Part shown: piece after piece, positions 45,814-54,774 of the stretch | How the letters are laid out: each line of letters opens with the position of its first letter | Position numbering within the stretch: position 1 is the stretch's first letter | Origin: Marivita sp041725935 | GTDB taxonomy: Bacteria; Pseudomonadota; Alphaproteobacteria; Rhodobacterales; Rhodobacteraceae | DNA length: 64,000 nt | Assembly: GCA_041725935.1 (NCBI GenBank) | Contig: JBGRQD010000001.1 | Span: 248,001 to 312,000, forward strand | Direction: 5' to 3' | The notes under the pieces: model-generated | Seen by the model: the letters and a program-made list of their open reading frames with translations, nothing else | Told to the model about the DNA's origin: nothing | Databases searched by the model: none | Position numbers and translations under genes: made by a program

Positions 45814-46470
45814 TTACCGCAGATTGATCCGCAGAACCGCCGCGCTGGCAAAGGGCAAAAGCGCGATCACGCCAAAGCTGATGCCCGCCAGCAGCAGCAG
45901 TGGCGCCTGAACTGTCAGCCCTTCGGCACCGCGCCGCGCCACCTCGGCCCCGAAGATCAGCGTGGGCACGTAGAGCGGCAGCACGAGCAGCGACATCAGC
46001 AGGCCACCGCGCTTGATTCCCACGGTCAGCGCCGCGCCAAATGTGCCGATCACGCTGAGCGCCGGGGTGCCCACCGCAAGGCTGATCACCACCCATTGAT
46101 AGGCCGGGATCGGCAGGCTGAGCAGCACGCCCAGAACCGGTGCGGCCAGCACCAGCGGCAGACCCGTGGTGATCCAATGCGCCAGCGCCTTGATGCTGAC
46201 GATGCCCTCCATCGGCAGCGGCGCGGTGGCCAGCAGGTCAAGCGAGCCGTCCTCCCAGTCCAGCGCAAGGATACGGTCCAGCGACAGCAGGCAGGCCAGC
46301 AGCGCACCGATCCACAGGATGCCGGGCGCGATGCGCGACAAAAGCTCGGTCTGCGGGCCAACGCCGAAGGGCACCAGAACCGTAACGATCAAAAAGAACG
46401 ACAGGCCAAGGCCAAAGCCGCCGCCAGCCCGGATCGCCAGCATCAGGTCACGGACAAGCAGCGCCTTCAC
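45814..46470 (-). CDS. ccmB: Heme exporter protein CcmB
   Basis: 218 residues, six membrane helices. MKALLVRDLMLAIRAGGGFGLGLSFF, LLSLDRILALDWEDGSLDLL and GIVSIKALAHWITTGLPLVL are typical CcmB blocks; CcmB is the membrane partner of the ATPase CcmA. The start overlaps the ccmA stop by 4 bp. A 58-bp gap separates it from ccmC. Confidence 0.95.
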   Translation of the reverse strand: MKALLVRDLMLAIRAGGGFGLGLSFFLIVTVLVPFGVGPQTELLSRIAPGILWIGALLACLLSLDRILALDWEDGSLDLLATAPLPMEGIVSIKALAHWITTGLPLVLAAPVLGVLLSLPIPAYQWVVISLAVGTPALSVIGTFGAALTVGIKRGGLLMSLLVLPLYVPTLIFGAEVARRGAEGLTVQAPLLLLAGISFGVIALLPFASAAVLRINLR

Positions 46471-47081
46471 AAGAACGCCTCGTCCATCTGGCGGGTGCGC
46501 GGGCCGGCCCTGAACGGCGTCAGGTCCAGCACCCTCGCCTCGGTCAGGCCAAGATCGATATGCGTCGCCATCAGCGCGCTGCCGCCCGAGTTCAGATGCC
46601 CGCGCACCGCCTCGGCAAAAAGCGCCACCGACGCCACGTCCAGCGAAACGGTCGGCTCGTCCAGCACCCAGATCGGGCGTCCCGTGACCACCAGCCGTGC
46701 CAGCCCCAGTCGGCGTTTCTGGCCCGCCGATAGAGTGCCTGCCATGCGGTTGCGCAGCGCCGTCAGGTCAAAGGCGACAAGGGCCGAGTCGATCTCGGAC
46801 AGGCCGAACACCGATGCCCAGAACCGCAGGTTTTCCGTCACGGTCAGCATCGCCTTGAGCCCGTCGGAATGCGCGGCATAGGCGATCTGGTCCTCGGCCC
46901 CGGTCACGGTGCCGGTCTCGGGCGGTTGCAATCCGGCGACGCTGCGCAAAAGCGTGGTCTTGCCGATGCCGTTGGGACCACGCAGCACAAGCGCCTCTCC
47001 GGGCGCGAGGTCGAACGACACGCCTTCGAGGATCGCAAGGCCGCCGCGGGTCACGGCCAGATCGCGGACTGACAATTTCAT
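46467..47081 (-). CDS. ccmA: Heme exporter ATP-binding protein CcmA
   Basis: 204 residues with the ABC motifs in order: Walker A LRGPNGIGKTTLLRSVAGL, signature TLSAGQKRRLGLARL and Walker B RPIWVLDEPTVSLD. It supplies ATP hydrolysis to release heme-loaded CcmE from CcmC. First gene of the minus-strand ccmABCDG run; ccmE, ccmF and ccmH are not in this window. Confidence 0.95.
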   Translation of the reverse strand: MKLSVRDLAVTRGGLAILEGVSFDLAPGEALVLRGPNGIGKTTLLRSVAGLQPPETGTVTGAEDQIAYAAHSDGLKAMLTVTENLRFWASVFGLSEIDSALVAFDLTALRNRMAGTLSAGQKRRLGLARLVVTGRPIWVLDEPTVSLDVASVALFAEAVRGHLNSGGSALMATHIDLGLTEARVLDLTPFRAGPRTRQMDEAFL

Positions 47082-47187
47082 GAGTGTGGCTTAGACCAAG
47101 CCCGGCGCGGGCAAAAGCGCGAAAATGTCGCTTTTTCGATTACGCTCAGCCTGTGGCGCGGGCACCAAAGCCATGGAGGCTCCGCCG

Positions 47188-47227
47188 CTTTCCGTCAACG
47201 GAAAGCTATGATGCGTCGACGCATCAT
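47188..47227. repeat. Two adjacent palindromes, one spanning a stop codon
   Basis: CTTTCCGT-CA-ACGGAAAG (47188-47205) is followed 2 nt later by the exact 20-nt palindrome with half-site ATGATGCGTC (47208-47227). The second includes the stop codon of the Mth938-domain gene (47224-47226). Its 16-nt core GATGCGTCGACGCATC is shared with the palindrome at 54743-54766, so it is a repeated element. Confidence 0.85.
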
Positions 47228-47589
47228 GTGGCGTCCCCGACTGGCAGCAACGCTGCGGCAACCCGGCGCCCTTCGGACAAAAGCACGTTATAGGTGCGAC
47301 AGGCCGCGGGCGAGCTCATCACCTCAACGCCAATCCCGCGCGCCTCAAGCCTGTCGCGCAAACCTGTCGGGATATGTGCGATATCACTGCCCGTGCCGAC
47401 AAAGAGCACATCCACAGCTCCCTCGAAAGCCAGCAGCGTGTCGGCATCCTCATACCCACCCCAAGGCTTGGTGCCTGTGGGACCGGTCACAACGGACCCC
47501 TCGTATTTCGTCCCGCCGATGCGGAAAAAGCCGGGGCCGTACCCCTCGATCGGCTGCGCGTCGGTAAAGACCACTTCGTTCAATCGCAT
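47224..47589 (-). CDS. Mth938-like domain protein
   Basis: 121 residues. RLNEVVFTDAQPIEGYGPGFFRIGG, VDVLFVGTGSDIAHIPTGLRD and EVMSSPAACRTYNVLLSEGRRVAAALLP are the conserved blocks of the Mth938/NDUFAF3-like (DUF498) family. In mitochondria the relative NDUFAF3 assists complex I assembly; bacterial members are commonly next to secDF, as here, with unknown role. Its stop codon lies within a repeated palindrome. Confidence 0.87.
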   Translation of the reverse strand: MRLNEVVFTDAQPIEGYGPGFFRIGGTKYEGSVVTGPTGTKPWGGYEDADTLLAFEGAVDVLFVGTGSDIAHIPTGLRDRLEARGIGVEVMSSPAACRTYNVLLSEGRRVAAALLPVGDAT

Positions 47590-47604
47590 GTTCGTCCCTT
47601 CCCG

Positions 47605-48363
47605 TTACATCCTGTCCCAGAGCGGCACCCCGGCCAGCGTCGCCAGCCCGATGATGGCATAAGCCACGGCGCGGTAAAACCGTTCCCTCTCGGGGCGGAA
47701 CAAGGCCTGCCCGATCAACGAGCCAACTCCGTAAGGCACCAGCAACAGCAACCCGACCGCAACCGCCTGGGCCGTCAGCACACCCTGCACTGCCATAAGC
47801 GGCAGCATCAGCAGGCTGGTCATCGTCAGGAACACCACAGTGGTCGCCCGCGTGGTGGTAATCGTATCCCGCCCGGCCAGTTGGAACAGCACCATGATCG
47901 GCCCGGTCAAGCCGCTCAACCCGCCTATAAAACCCGCCGCCGCACCAACCCCCATGCGGGTGCCCAACGTCGGCTCGACCCTGTAGCGCCAGCCCGCGAT
48001 CAGGGCGATCAGCGTCACGGCGCAGACCGTCACCACAACCCAGCGGATCGCGGTCACATCGGCCACCCGCAGCACCCAGATGCCGAACGAGGCAGCAACC
48101 GTGGCCGACAGGATCAGCACCAGCACCGCCTTGCGATTCACCAGCGGCAACGCCCGCGGAAACACAGTCACCAAGGACGACATGGCGGATACCGAAAAAG
48201 CGGCGATCGCCACAACCGGCGCCACGTAGATAACGGTGACCGGCATGTAGATCAGCGCCGCGCCAAACCCGGCAAAGCCGTAGACAATGCCGGCAACGAT
48301 GGTGATCAGACCGATCCAGACAAGGCCCGGTGTCGCCAACGCTGCCAGCAGCGCGTCAGGCAT
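47605..48363 (-). CDS. TauE/SafE-family membrane transporter
   Basis: 252 residues with about eight membrane helices. The first half has IVAGIVYGFAGFGAALIYMPV and the second GAAAGFIGGLSGLTGPIMVLFQLAG, the paired glycine motifs of the family. Start ATG 48363 overlaps the secF stop by 8 bp. This is the second TauE-type protein of the window; it is not close in sequence to the one at 276. Confidence 0.85.
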   Translation of the reverse strand: MPDALLAALATPGLVWIGLITIVAGIVYGFAGFGAALIYMPVTVIYVAPVVAIAAFSVSAMSSLVTVFPRALPLVNRKAVLVLILSATVAASFGIWVLRVADVTAIRWVVVTVCAVTLIALIAGWRYRVEPTLGTRMGVGAAAGFIGGLSGLTGPIMVLFQLAGRDTITTTRATTVVFLTMTSLLMLPLMAVQGVLTAQAVAVGLLLLVPYGVGSLIGQALFRPERERFYRAVAYAIIGLATLAGVPLWDRM

Positions 48364-49324
48364 CCACGTTGGCGAACTGGTTGCCGGTGGTGTCCGTCGG
48401 CTTGGTCCAGTCGCGCTTGACCCCCAGCCAGAGCAGGATCGCCGAGGCGACAAAGATCGACGAATAGGTGCCGACGATCACACCCCAGATCATCGCGAAC
48501 ACGAAGCCCCGGATCACGTCCCCGCCCAGCACGAAGAGCGCGACAAGCGCCAGCAGCGTTGTGGCCGAGGTCATGAACGTCCGGCTCAGCGTCTCGTTGA
48601 TCGAGATGTTCAGAACCTCCTTGAGGTCCTTTTTCTTGTACTTCACCAGGTTCTCGCGCACCCGGTCGAACACCACAACCGTGTCGTTGAGCGAATAGCC
48701 CACGATGGTCAGCAGCGCCGCGATGATGGCAAGGTCGAACTTGATCTGCAGCTCCGAAAAGATGCCGATGGTCAGGATCACGTCATGTACCAGCGCGACC
48801 ACGGCACCCACGGCAAATTGCCATTCGAACCGCAGCCAGATGTAGATGAGGACCGCCCCGATGGCGAGAACCACCGCGATGATCGCCGTCTGGATCAGTT
48901 CGCCGGAGACTTTGGGTCCAACCGATTCCACCGACACGAACTGGATGTCGGGCACCACGGTTTGCAGCGCGGCCTCGACCTGCTCGATCACCATCGTGCT
49001 GACCGCCTCTTCGCCGTCCTGTGCCTGAATGCGCACCATGGCGACATTCTGCTCGGGACCGAACGAGGGGTCGAACACCTCGGAAATGGTGATGTCGCCC
49101 AGTTCCAGCGCACCGATGGCGTCGCGGTACTGGCCCACATCCACCGGCTGCGTGCTTTCGGTGCGGATCGTCGTGCCGCCCCGGAAGTCGATGCCGTAGT
49201 TCAGCCCCTGTAGCAGGAACGAGCCGAAAGACAGCACCATCAGGAAAGCGGAGATGCCGAACCACAGCTTCCAGCGGCTGAAGAAATCGAAATTCGTGTT
49301 CTCTCTGACCAGTCGCAGGCGCAT
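48356..49324 (-). CDS. secF: Protein translocase subunit SecF
   Basis: 322 residues, six membrane helices and one large periplasmic domain. LNYGIDFRGGTTIRTES after helix 1, AVVALVHDVILTIGIFSELQI, AALLTIVGYSLNDTVVVFDRVREN and LSRTFMTSATTLLALVALFVLGG are SecF signature segments. With SecD it uses the proton gradient to aid late protein export. One base separates it from secD. Confidence 0.97.
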   Translation of the reverse strand: MRLRLVRENTNFDFFSRWKLWFGISAFLMVLSFGSFLLQGLNYGIDFRGGTTIRTESTQPVDVGQYRDAIGALELGDITISEVFDPSFGPEQNVAMVRIQAQDGEEAVSTMVIEQVEAALQTVVPDIQFVSVESVGPKVSGELIQTAIIAVVLAIGAVLIYIWLRFEWQFAVGAVVALVHDVILTIGIFSELQIKFDLAIIAALLTIVGYSLNDTVVVFDRVRENLVKYKKKDLKEVLNISINETLSRTFMTSATTLLALVALFVLGGDVIRGFVFAMIWGVIVGTYSSIFVASAILLWLGVKRDWTKPTDTTGNQFANVDA

Positions 49325-49325
49325 A

Positions 49326-50987
49326 TCAGACCTCTATCGTCTTGGGGCGACGGCGTTCGAACCAGATCACGATCAAAAGCCGGGTGACAAAGATGGCGGT
49401 GAAGACAGAGGTCAGGATACCCAGACCCAGCGTGATCGCAAAGCCACGCACAGGACCCGAGCCCATGACAAACAGGATCACCGCCGTGATGAACGTCGTG
49501 ATGTTGGCGTCCACGATGGCCGACAACGCCTTTTCATAGCCCAGCTCGATCGCGCGCGCCGGGCCCTTGGCGGTTTTCAGTTCTTCGCGAATCCGCTCGA
49601 AGACCAGCACGTTTGCGTCCACAGCCATACCGACCGTCAGAACGATCCCCGCAATGCCGGGCAGCGTCAATGTGGCGCCGATCAGGCTTAGCAGCCCGAA
49701 AAGCAGGCCGATATTGATGATCAACGCGATATTGGCGAAAATCCCGAATAGGCCATAACTTAGCGCCATGAAGACCAGAACGCCGACAAAGGCCACAAGC
49801 GTGGCGATGCGCCCGGCTTCGATGCTGTCCTGTCCCAGTTCGGGACCGATGGTGCGTTCCTCAAGGAATTCGAGCCCCGCAGGAAGGGCACCTGCACGCA
49901 GCAGAACCGCAAGCTGTGTGCTTTCCTCGACCGAGAAACTGCCGGTGATGATGCCAGAGCCGCCGGGAATATGGCTCTGGATCACCGGGGCGCTGATCAC
50001 CTCTTCGTCCAGCACGATGGCAAAGGGATTGCCGATATTGGCCGCCGTGTAATCGCCGAACTTGCGCGCACCGGACGGGTTGAAGCGGAAATTGACCGCC
50101 GGGCGACCGTTCTGGTCAAAGGCAGGCTGTGCGTCCACGAGCTCTTCGCCGGTCACCACCGGAGCCTGTTCGAGAATGTAGAAGACGTCGCTTTCGTCCA
50201 GCGACGACAACACCTCGTTGCCCACGCCGGGTACGGTGTTGGCATCGTCGGTCCGGCCGACAACAGGCTGAAAGGTCAGCTGCGCAGTGGTGCCGATGAT
50301 CTCTTTCAACTCGGCCGCCGATCCGATGCCCGGCACCTGGATCAGGATGCGGTCGCTGCCCTGCCGCTGGATCGTCGGCTCACGCGTGCCGACCTCGTCG
50401 ATGCGGCGGCGGATGATCTCGAGGCTTTGCTGCATCGTGCGTTCGTCGGTGGCGATCTGTTCGGCCTCCGACAGGGTGACGACGATATCCGCACCCTCGG
50501 CCCGGACATCCAGATCGTTGCTCAGAGCGCCGGTGACCGAGACAACGGGCTGTGCCAGACCGCGCACCAGTTCCAGCGCACGCGCCATGCCTTCGGGCTG
50601 CGAAATGCGGACCCGCAAGGCACCATCTTCCGACGGCTGCAACCGGATCGTGCCCACGGTGTCCCGCTCGGGCCGCAACACATCGCGCACTTCGGGCCAG
50701 AGCGCCTCGAGCCGGGCCGCGTACACGTCCCCGACCTGCACTTCGGCCAGAAGATGCGCACCGCCGCGCAAGTCAAGGCCGAGGTTCACGAGGCCAGAGG
50801 GCAGGAAATCCGGCCATCCCGCGCTTTGCGCAACCAGTTCAGGGGTTTCCCCCGACAATTCCATCGCGGCAACGGCGTCGTTATGTTGCTCCACGCGCGG
50901 GTAGAACAGGTTGGGCAGCGCCAGAGACAGTCCCACCGCAACGGTGGTCCAGATCAGAAGGCGCTTCCAGAGGTCGATCTGAAGCAT
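49326..50987 (-). CDS. secD: Protein translocase subunit SecD
   Basis: 553 residues. VNLGLDLRGGAHLLAEV is the first conserved block, the large periplasmic domain follows (RRIDEVGTREPTIQRQGSDRILIQVPG), and the C-terminal membrane part has IVLTVGMAVDANVLVFERIREEL with the key Asp, and GYEKALSAIVDANITTFI. Standard length for alphaproteobacterial SecD, unfused to SecF. Confidence 0.97.
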   Translation of the reverse strand: MLQIDLWKRLLIWTTVAVGLSLALPNLFYPRVEQHNDAVAAMELSGETPELVAQSAGWPDFLPSGLVNLGLDLRGGAHLLAEVQVGDVYAARLEALWPEVRDVLRPERDTVGTIRLQPSEDGALRVRISQPEGMARALELVRGLAQPVVSVTGALSNDLDVRAEGADIVVTLSEAEQIATDERTMQQSLEIIRRRIDEVGTREPTIQRQGSDRILIQVPGIGSAAELKEIIGTTAQLTFQPVVGRTDDANTVPGVGNEVLSSLDESDVFYILEQAPVVTGEELVDAQPAFDQNGRPAVNFRFNPSGARKFGDYTAANIGNPFAIVLDEEVISAPVIQSHIPGGSGIITGSFSVEESTQLAVLLRAGALPAGLEFLEERTIGPELGQDSIEAGRIATLVAFVGVLVFMALSYGLFGIFANIALIINIGLLFGLLSLIGATLTLPGIAGIVLTVGMAVDANVLVFERIREELKTAKGPARAIELGYEKALSAIVDANITTFITAVILFVMGSGPVRGFAITLGLGILTSVFTAIFVTRLLIVIWFERRRPKTIEV

Positions 50988-51033
50988 GAGCGAACGGTCC
51001 GATGCGGGTAGGAAAAGGGATCAGGTCAGGCGA

Positions 51034-51321
51034 TCAAGTGTTGGCGGGTTCGGTCTTGGACACGACCTGCGCGACAGTGCTCTGCACCACGCGAACCTTG
51101 ACGCCTTCGGCAAGTTCGACATCCAATTCGTTGTTTTCCTTGACCTTCACGACCTTGCCGATCAGCCCGCCCTGGGTGATGACGACATCGCCGCGACGCA
51201 GCCCCTCGACCATTTTCTGATGATCCTTCATCTTTTTCTGCTGCGGACGGATCAGCAGGAAATACATGATCGCGAAGATCAGAATTAGCGGGACGAACTG
51301 GGCAATGGCGTTGCCTTCCAT
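51034..51321 (-). CDS. yajC: Preprotein translocase auxiliary subunit YajC
   Basis: 95 residues: one membrane helix (VPLILIFAIMYFLLIRPQQKKMKDHQKMV contains the family signature FLLIRPQQKK) and a small soluble domain with GLRRGDVVITQGGLIGKVVKV. It associates with SecDF and lies 46 bp upstream of secD. Confidence 0.96.
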   Translation of the reverse strand: MEGNAIAQFVPLILIFAIMYFLLIRPQQKKMKDHQKMVEGLRRGDVVITQGGLIGKVVKVKENNELDVELAEGVKVRVVQSTVAQVVSKTEPANT

Positions 51322-51450
51322 GGGCGTGCTCCTTCAAGACGGCGGGGCTTGCCCACCTGTTCTGGCCATAAATTTGGCCGTTACCTATGTCGCCATGCGG
51401 TGCTTTGCAAGGCAGGTTTGCCAGCGCGAGGGCCGCGCCGTGCAATGCGC

Positions 51451-51500
51451 CAAAAGCGGTCGACCGCTTTTGCAAAACCGGTGGCGGTTTTGTCCGCCAC
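51451..51500. repeat. Palindrome cluster upstream of the protease gene
   Basis: A perfect 22-nt palindrome with half-site CAAAAGCGGTC (51451-51472) is followed directly by CAAAACCG-GTGG-CGGTTTTG (51473-51492), which overlaps a third competing hairpin GTGGCGG-TTTTGT-CCGCCAC (51481-51500). They lie 40-90 bp before the protease start, in the yajC/protease divergent gap. Confidence 0.85.
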
Positions 51501-51537
51501 CTTGTGACACGTTGCAAAATAGGGCTTACATCGCGCC

Positions 51538-52209
51538 ATGCTCCGAGCCACCCTTCCCTGTCTGCTCCTGTTTCTTGCCTCAACGGCGCAGGCCGCTGAC
51601 CTGCCGGTCCTGCCCGCGTCCGACCATTCTGCATGGCAGGCGGTAGGCCGCGTGAATGCTGCGGGCTACCGAACGCGCGAGATGTGCACCGGCACCCTGA
51701 TCGCTCCGGACACCGTGCTGACCGCTGCGCATTGCGTGGCCGGCACCGATGGCGTCGGCCCCCGCGCAGATGAAATCACCTTTGTCGCCGGATGGCTGCG
51801 CGGCACCGCCGCCGACAGCGTGTCGGGCGCGTCGATCTGGGTGCACCCCGAGGCCTATGCCGAAGGCGCGCTCGACATGCGCTATGACGTGGCTCTGCTG
51901 ACGCTGGAACGGCCCTCCACCGTGGCCCCTTTGGCGCTGTCCGACGCAGAGCCCGAGGCACCGTTTGGCCTTATCGCCTATTCCAGCCGCCGCCCGCACA
52001 TGCTGGGCGCCGACTTTGCCTGCGGCGGGCAGCGGTTCGCGGACGTTCTGCGTCTGGACTGCGCCGTCACGCCGGGCAATTCCGGCGGTCCGGTGCTTGT
52101 TCGGGCGGGCGACGGCTGGGCAGTTGCGGCGGTGATCAGCGCAATGGGACAGAGCGGTGCTTTGGCGGTCCCCGTGTCGCGCGTGGTGTCGCGCCTGAAC
52201 GCGCCCTGA
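51538..52209 (+). CDS. Secreted trypsin-like serine protease
   Basis: 223 residues with a Sec signal peptide (MLRATLPCLLLFLASTAQA). The catalytic triad of the S1 family is visible: His65 in TAAHC, Asp117 in MRYDVALL and Ser182 in TPGNSGGPVLV. Cys residues at 50 and 66 are placed for the His-loop disulfide. It is probably a periplasmic or secreted endopeptidase; no PDZ domain is present, so it is not DegP-like. Confidence 0.92.
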   Translation: MLRATLPCLLLFLASTAQAADLPVLPASDHSAWQAVGRVNAAGYRTREMCTGTLIAPDTVLTAAHCVAGTDGVGPRADEITFVAGWLRGTAADSVSGASIWVHPEAYAEGALDMRYDVALLTLERPSTVAPLALSDAEPEAPFGLIAYSSRRPHMLGADFACGGQRFADVLRLDCAVTPGNSGGPVLVRAGDGWAVAAVISAMGQSGALAVPVSRVVSRLNAP

Positions 52210-52281
52210 CCCCCTACCAAAGCGCCGCATTCCGGTGCATAAGGCCGCGCATCACAGTTGCGAGTCAGAAGGACAAGACCC

Positions 52282-53574
52282 ATGCATGACATCCGAGCCA
52301 TCCGCGAAAATCCTGCCGCCTTTGACGCGGCATTGTCGCGCCGTGGGTTGGAGCCGGTCTCGTCCGAGGTGCTGCGCATCGACGAAGCCCGCCGCGCCGC
52401 CATCCTTGCCGCCGAAACCGCACAGGCCGACCAGAACAAGGCGGCCAAGGAGATCGGCAAGGTCAAGGCATCGGGTGACGAGGCCGCGTTCCAGACATTG
52501 CGCGACGAGGTGGCCGCCAAAAAGGCTGCCGTGGCCGAGATGCAGACCCGCGCCAAGGAGCTGGACGACACGCTTCAGACGCTGCTGGTGGGCTTGCCCA
52601 ACCTGCCCTATGAGGATGTGCCCGATGGCACCGACGAGGCCGACAATGTCGAAGCCCGCCGCTGGGGCACGCCGCGCGAGTTCGATTTTCCGCCGAAAGA
52701 GCATTACGAGATCGCCGCAGCTCAGCCCGGCATGGATTTCGAGACCGCCGCCAAACTCTCGGGCTCGCGCTTTGTCGTGCTGTCCGGTGCCGTGGCGCGG
52801 GTCCACCGGGCGCTGGCGCAGTTCATGCTGGATACGCATATCTCCGAGAACGGCCTGCAAGAGACATGGACCCCCGTGCTGGTGCGCGACGACATGATGT
52901 ACGGCACAGGCCAGTTGCCCAAATTCGGCGAGGACAGCTACCAGACGACCAATGGCTGGTGGCTGGTGCCCACCGCCGAGGTGACGCTGACCAATATCGT
53001 CAATGGCGAAACCGTGGATGAAGACACCCTGCCCCGCCGCTATGTCGCGCACACGCAATGCTTCCGCTCCGAGGCGGGCAGCGCCGGCCGCGACACGTCA
53101 GGGATGCTGCGCCAGCACCAGTTCGAGAAGGTCGAGATGGTCTCGATCACCCATCCCGATCACAGCCGCGCGGAACTGGACCGCATGACCGGCTGCGCGC
53201 AGGGCATCCTTGAAAAGCTGGGCCTGCCCTACCGCACCGTTGTGCTCTGCACCGGTGACATGGGCTTCGGCGCGCGCCGCACCCATGACATCGAAGTCTG
53301 GCTGCCCGGACAGAACACCTACCGCGAGATCAGCTCGGTCTCGGTCTGCGGCGATTTCCAGGCCCGCCGCATGAACGCGCGCTTCAAGCCCGCAGGTGGC
53401 GGCAAGCCCGATTTCGTGCATACGCTCAACGGGTCGGGTCTTGCCGTCGGGCGCTGCCTGATCGCGGTGCTGGAAAACGGACAGGAGGCGGATGGATCCG
53501 TCACCCTGCCCGAGGCATTGCACCCGTGGCTGGGTGGCAAGACACGGATCACCGCGGACGGAGCGATGGAATAG
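52282..53574 (+). CDS. serS: Seryl-tRNA synthetase
   Basis: 430 residues from ATG 52282 (MHDIRAIRENPAAFDAAL). The N-terminal ~110 residues form the antiparallel coiled-coil tRNA-binding arm; the class II catalytic core has TEVTLTNIVNGE (here PTAEVTLTNI), FRSEAGSAGRDTSGMLRQHQFEKVEM (motif 2) and LNGSGLAVGRCLIAVLEN (motif 3). It charges tRNA-Ser and tRNA-Sec. Confidence 0.97.
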   Translation: MHDIRAIRENPAAFDAALSRRGLEPVSSEVLRIDEARRAAILAAETAQADQNKAAKEIGKVKASGDEAAFQTLRDEVAAKKAAVAEMQTRAKELDDTLQTLLVGLPNLPYEDVPDGTDEADNVEARRWGTPREFDFPPKEHYEIAAAQPGMDFETAAKLSGSRFVVLSGAVARVHRALAQFMLDTHISENGLQETWTPVLVRDDMMYGTGQLPKFGEDSYQTTNGWWLVPTAEVTLTNIVNGETVDEDTLPRRYVAHTQCFRSEAGSAGRDTSGMLRQHQFEKVEMVSITHPDHSRAELDRMTGCAQGILEKLGLPYRTVVLCTGDMGFGARRTHDIEVWLPGQNTYREISSVSVCGDFQARRMNARFKPAGGGKPDFVHTLNGSGLAVGRCLIAVLENGQEADGSVTLPEALHPWLGGKTRITADGAME

Positions 53575-53576
53575 GC

Positions 53577-54278
53577 ATGACACGGGTCTGGGCAGCACTG
53601 GTTCTTCTGGCGGCACTCGTCTTTGCCGCCTCCCCGTGGTTCACCGACGGGTTCAACGGGTTCGAACCTGACCAATTCCCGGTGCCGCAGGACAACCCGC
53701 CGGTGCAACCTGCCGGCTATGCCTTTGCGATTTGGGGCCTGATTTATGTCTGGCTCATCATCGGCGCAGGTTTCGGCCTGATCAAGCGCAGCGACGACCC
53801 CGACTGGGAGGCGATGCGCCCGCCGCTGGTGGCCAGCCTTGCCGTCGGCGCGACATGGCTGCCGGTGGCGAACCTGTCGCCGGTTATTGCAACGATCCTC
53901 ATCTGGATCATGCTCGGCACCGCGCTGCTCAGCCTGTTTCGCGTCGGTGATACGGACCGCTGGCTGCAACAGACGCCGGTGGCGATCTATGCGGGCTGGC
54001 TGACCGCGGCATCCTCGGTTTCGATCGGGCTCTTGCTTGGCGGTTACGGCGTTCTGAGCGGCACATGGGCCGCGATTGTCGCCCTGGGCATCGGACTGGT
54101 GATCGCGCTGGTGGCGCAATACCGGCTGCACCGGGCGCCGGAATACGGCGTGACGGTGATCTGGGCTCTGGTCGCGGTGATCGTCGCCAATGGCACGCCG
54201 CTCAACATCGCGGTGGTCGGGCTCTGCGTGATCGGGATCATGGCGATCCTCGCTCTGCGCGGAACGGACACGGAATGA
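53577..54278 (+). CDS. TspO/MBR-like tryptophan-rich membrane protein
   Basis: 233 residues, about seven membrane helices, no soluble domain. QPAGYAFAIWGLIYVWLIIGAGFG resembles the FxIWxxIY helix of tryptophan-rich sensory proteins, and Trp residues are spread through the helices (WLPVANLSP, TPVAIYAGWLTAAS). It is longer than classic TspO (about 160 residues), so it belongs to a related, uncharacterised branch. The ATG lies 2 bp after the serS stop. Confidence 0.7.
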   Translation: MTRVWAALVLLAALVFAASPWFTDGFNGFEPDQFPVPQDNPPVQPAGYAFAIWGLIYVWLIIGAGFGLIKRSDDPDWEAMRPPLVASLAVGATWLPVANLSPVIATILIWIMLGTALLSLFRVGDTDRWLQQTPVAIYAGWLTAASSVSIGLLLGGYGVLSGTWAAIVALGIGLVIALVAQYRLHRAPEYGVTVIWALVAVIVANGTPLNIAVVGLCVIGIMAILALRGTDTE

Positions 54279-54289
54279 TTTGCATTGCG

Positions 54290-54322
54290 CAAAACAAAAG
54301 GGCTTCGGTTTCCCGAAGCCCT
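54290..54322 (-). terminator. Intrinsic terminator of the EF-hand gene
   Basis: Arms AGGGCTTCGG (54299-54308) and CCGAAGCCCT (54313-54322) form a perfect 10-bp stem with a 4-nt loop. On the minus strand it is followed by TTTTGTTTTG, so it terminates the EF-hand gene; it may also stop rightward transcripts. Confidence 0.8.
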
Positions 54323-54343
54323 GCCTGAGACCTGTATCGCCGA

Positions 54344-54583
54344 TCAGTTGGCGACGAGGATCTGCGCGTCCTGAGCAGCGGTCAGCTCTTCGACACTGAC
54401 AGACCCGTCGCTGTCGGCATCGACCTCAGCGAACACGTCTGCTGTCAGGTCCGGATATGCGACCATCAGCTCTTCCATCGAATAGCTGCCATTGCCATCC
54501 GTGTCTTCCACCGCAACCTGCGCATGCGCCAAACCGGCCGACAGAGCGACGATGGTTCCAAAGGTTACAAATGCGTTCTTCAT
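54344..54583 (-). CDS. Small secreted EF-hand protein
   Basis: 79 residues from ATG 54583. A Sec signal peptide (MKNAFVTFGTIVALSAGLAHA) is followed by two EF-hand loops, DTDGNGSYSMEE and DADSDGSVSVEE, each with the calcium-coordinating pattern D-x-D-x-D/N-G-x-x-x-x-x-E. It should bind Ca2+ in the periplasm or outside the cell. Function unknown. Its own terminator follows. Confidence 0.87.
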   Translation of the reverse strand: MKNAFVTFGTIVALSAGLAHAQVAVEDTDGNGSYSMEELMVAYPDLTADVFAEVDADSDGSVSVEELTAAQDAQILVAN

Positions 54584-54742
54584 GATGTCTTTAATCTCCA
54601 CCGCGGGCGAGCCCGCAAACAACGGCTCCATGCCGTCGCCGCGTGAGATATCATCTTAAAAGCGCGCCACAAGATACTGAAATAAAGCCGTGATCGCGGA
54701 TCGGCGCCTAATTGCCAGTGGCCTTGGCCGCCCGCGGAAACA

Positions 54743-54766
54743 CCCGGATGCGTCGACGCATCCGGG
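54743..54766. repeat. 24-nt perfect palindrome
   Basis: The half-site CCCGGATGCGTC is followed directly by its reverse complement. The 16-nt core GATGCGTCGACGCATC is identical to the palindrome at 47208-47227. It lies just after the stop of the beta-hydroxyacid dehydrogenase gene (minus strand). Confidence 0.88.
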
Positions 54767-54774
54767 ACTTGTTT

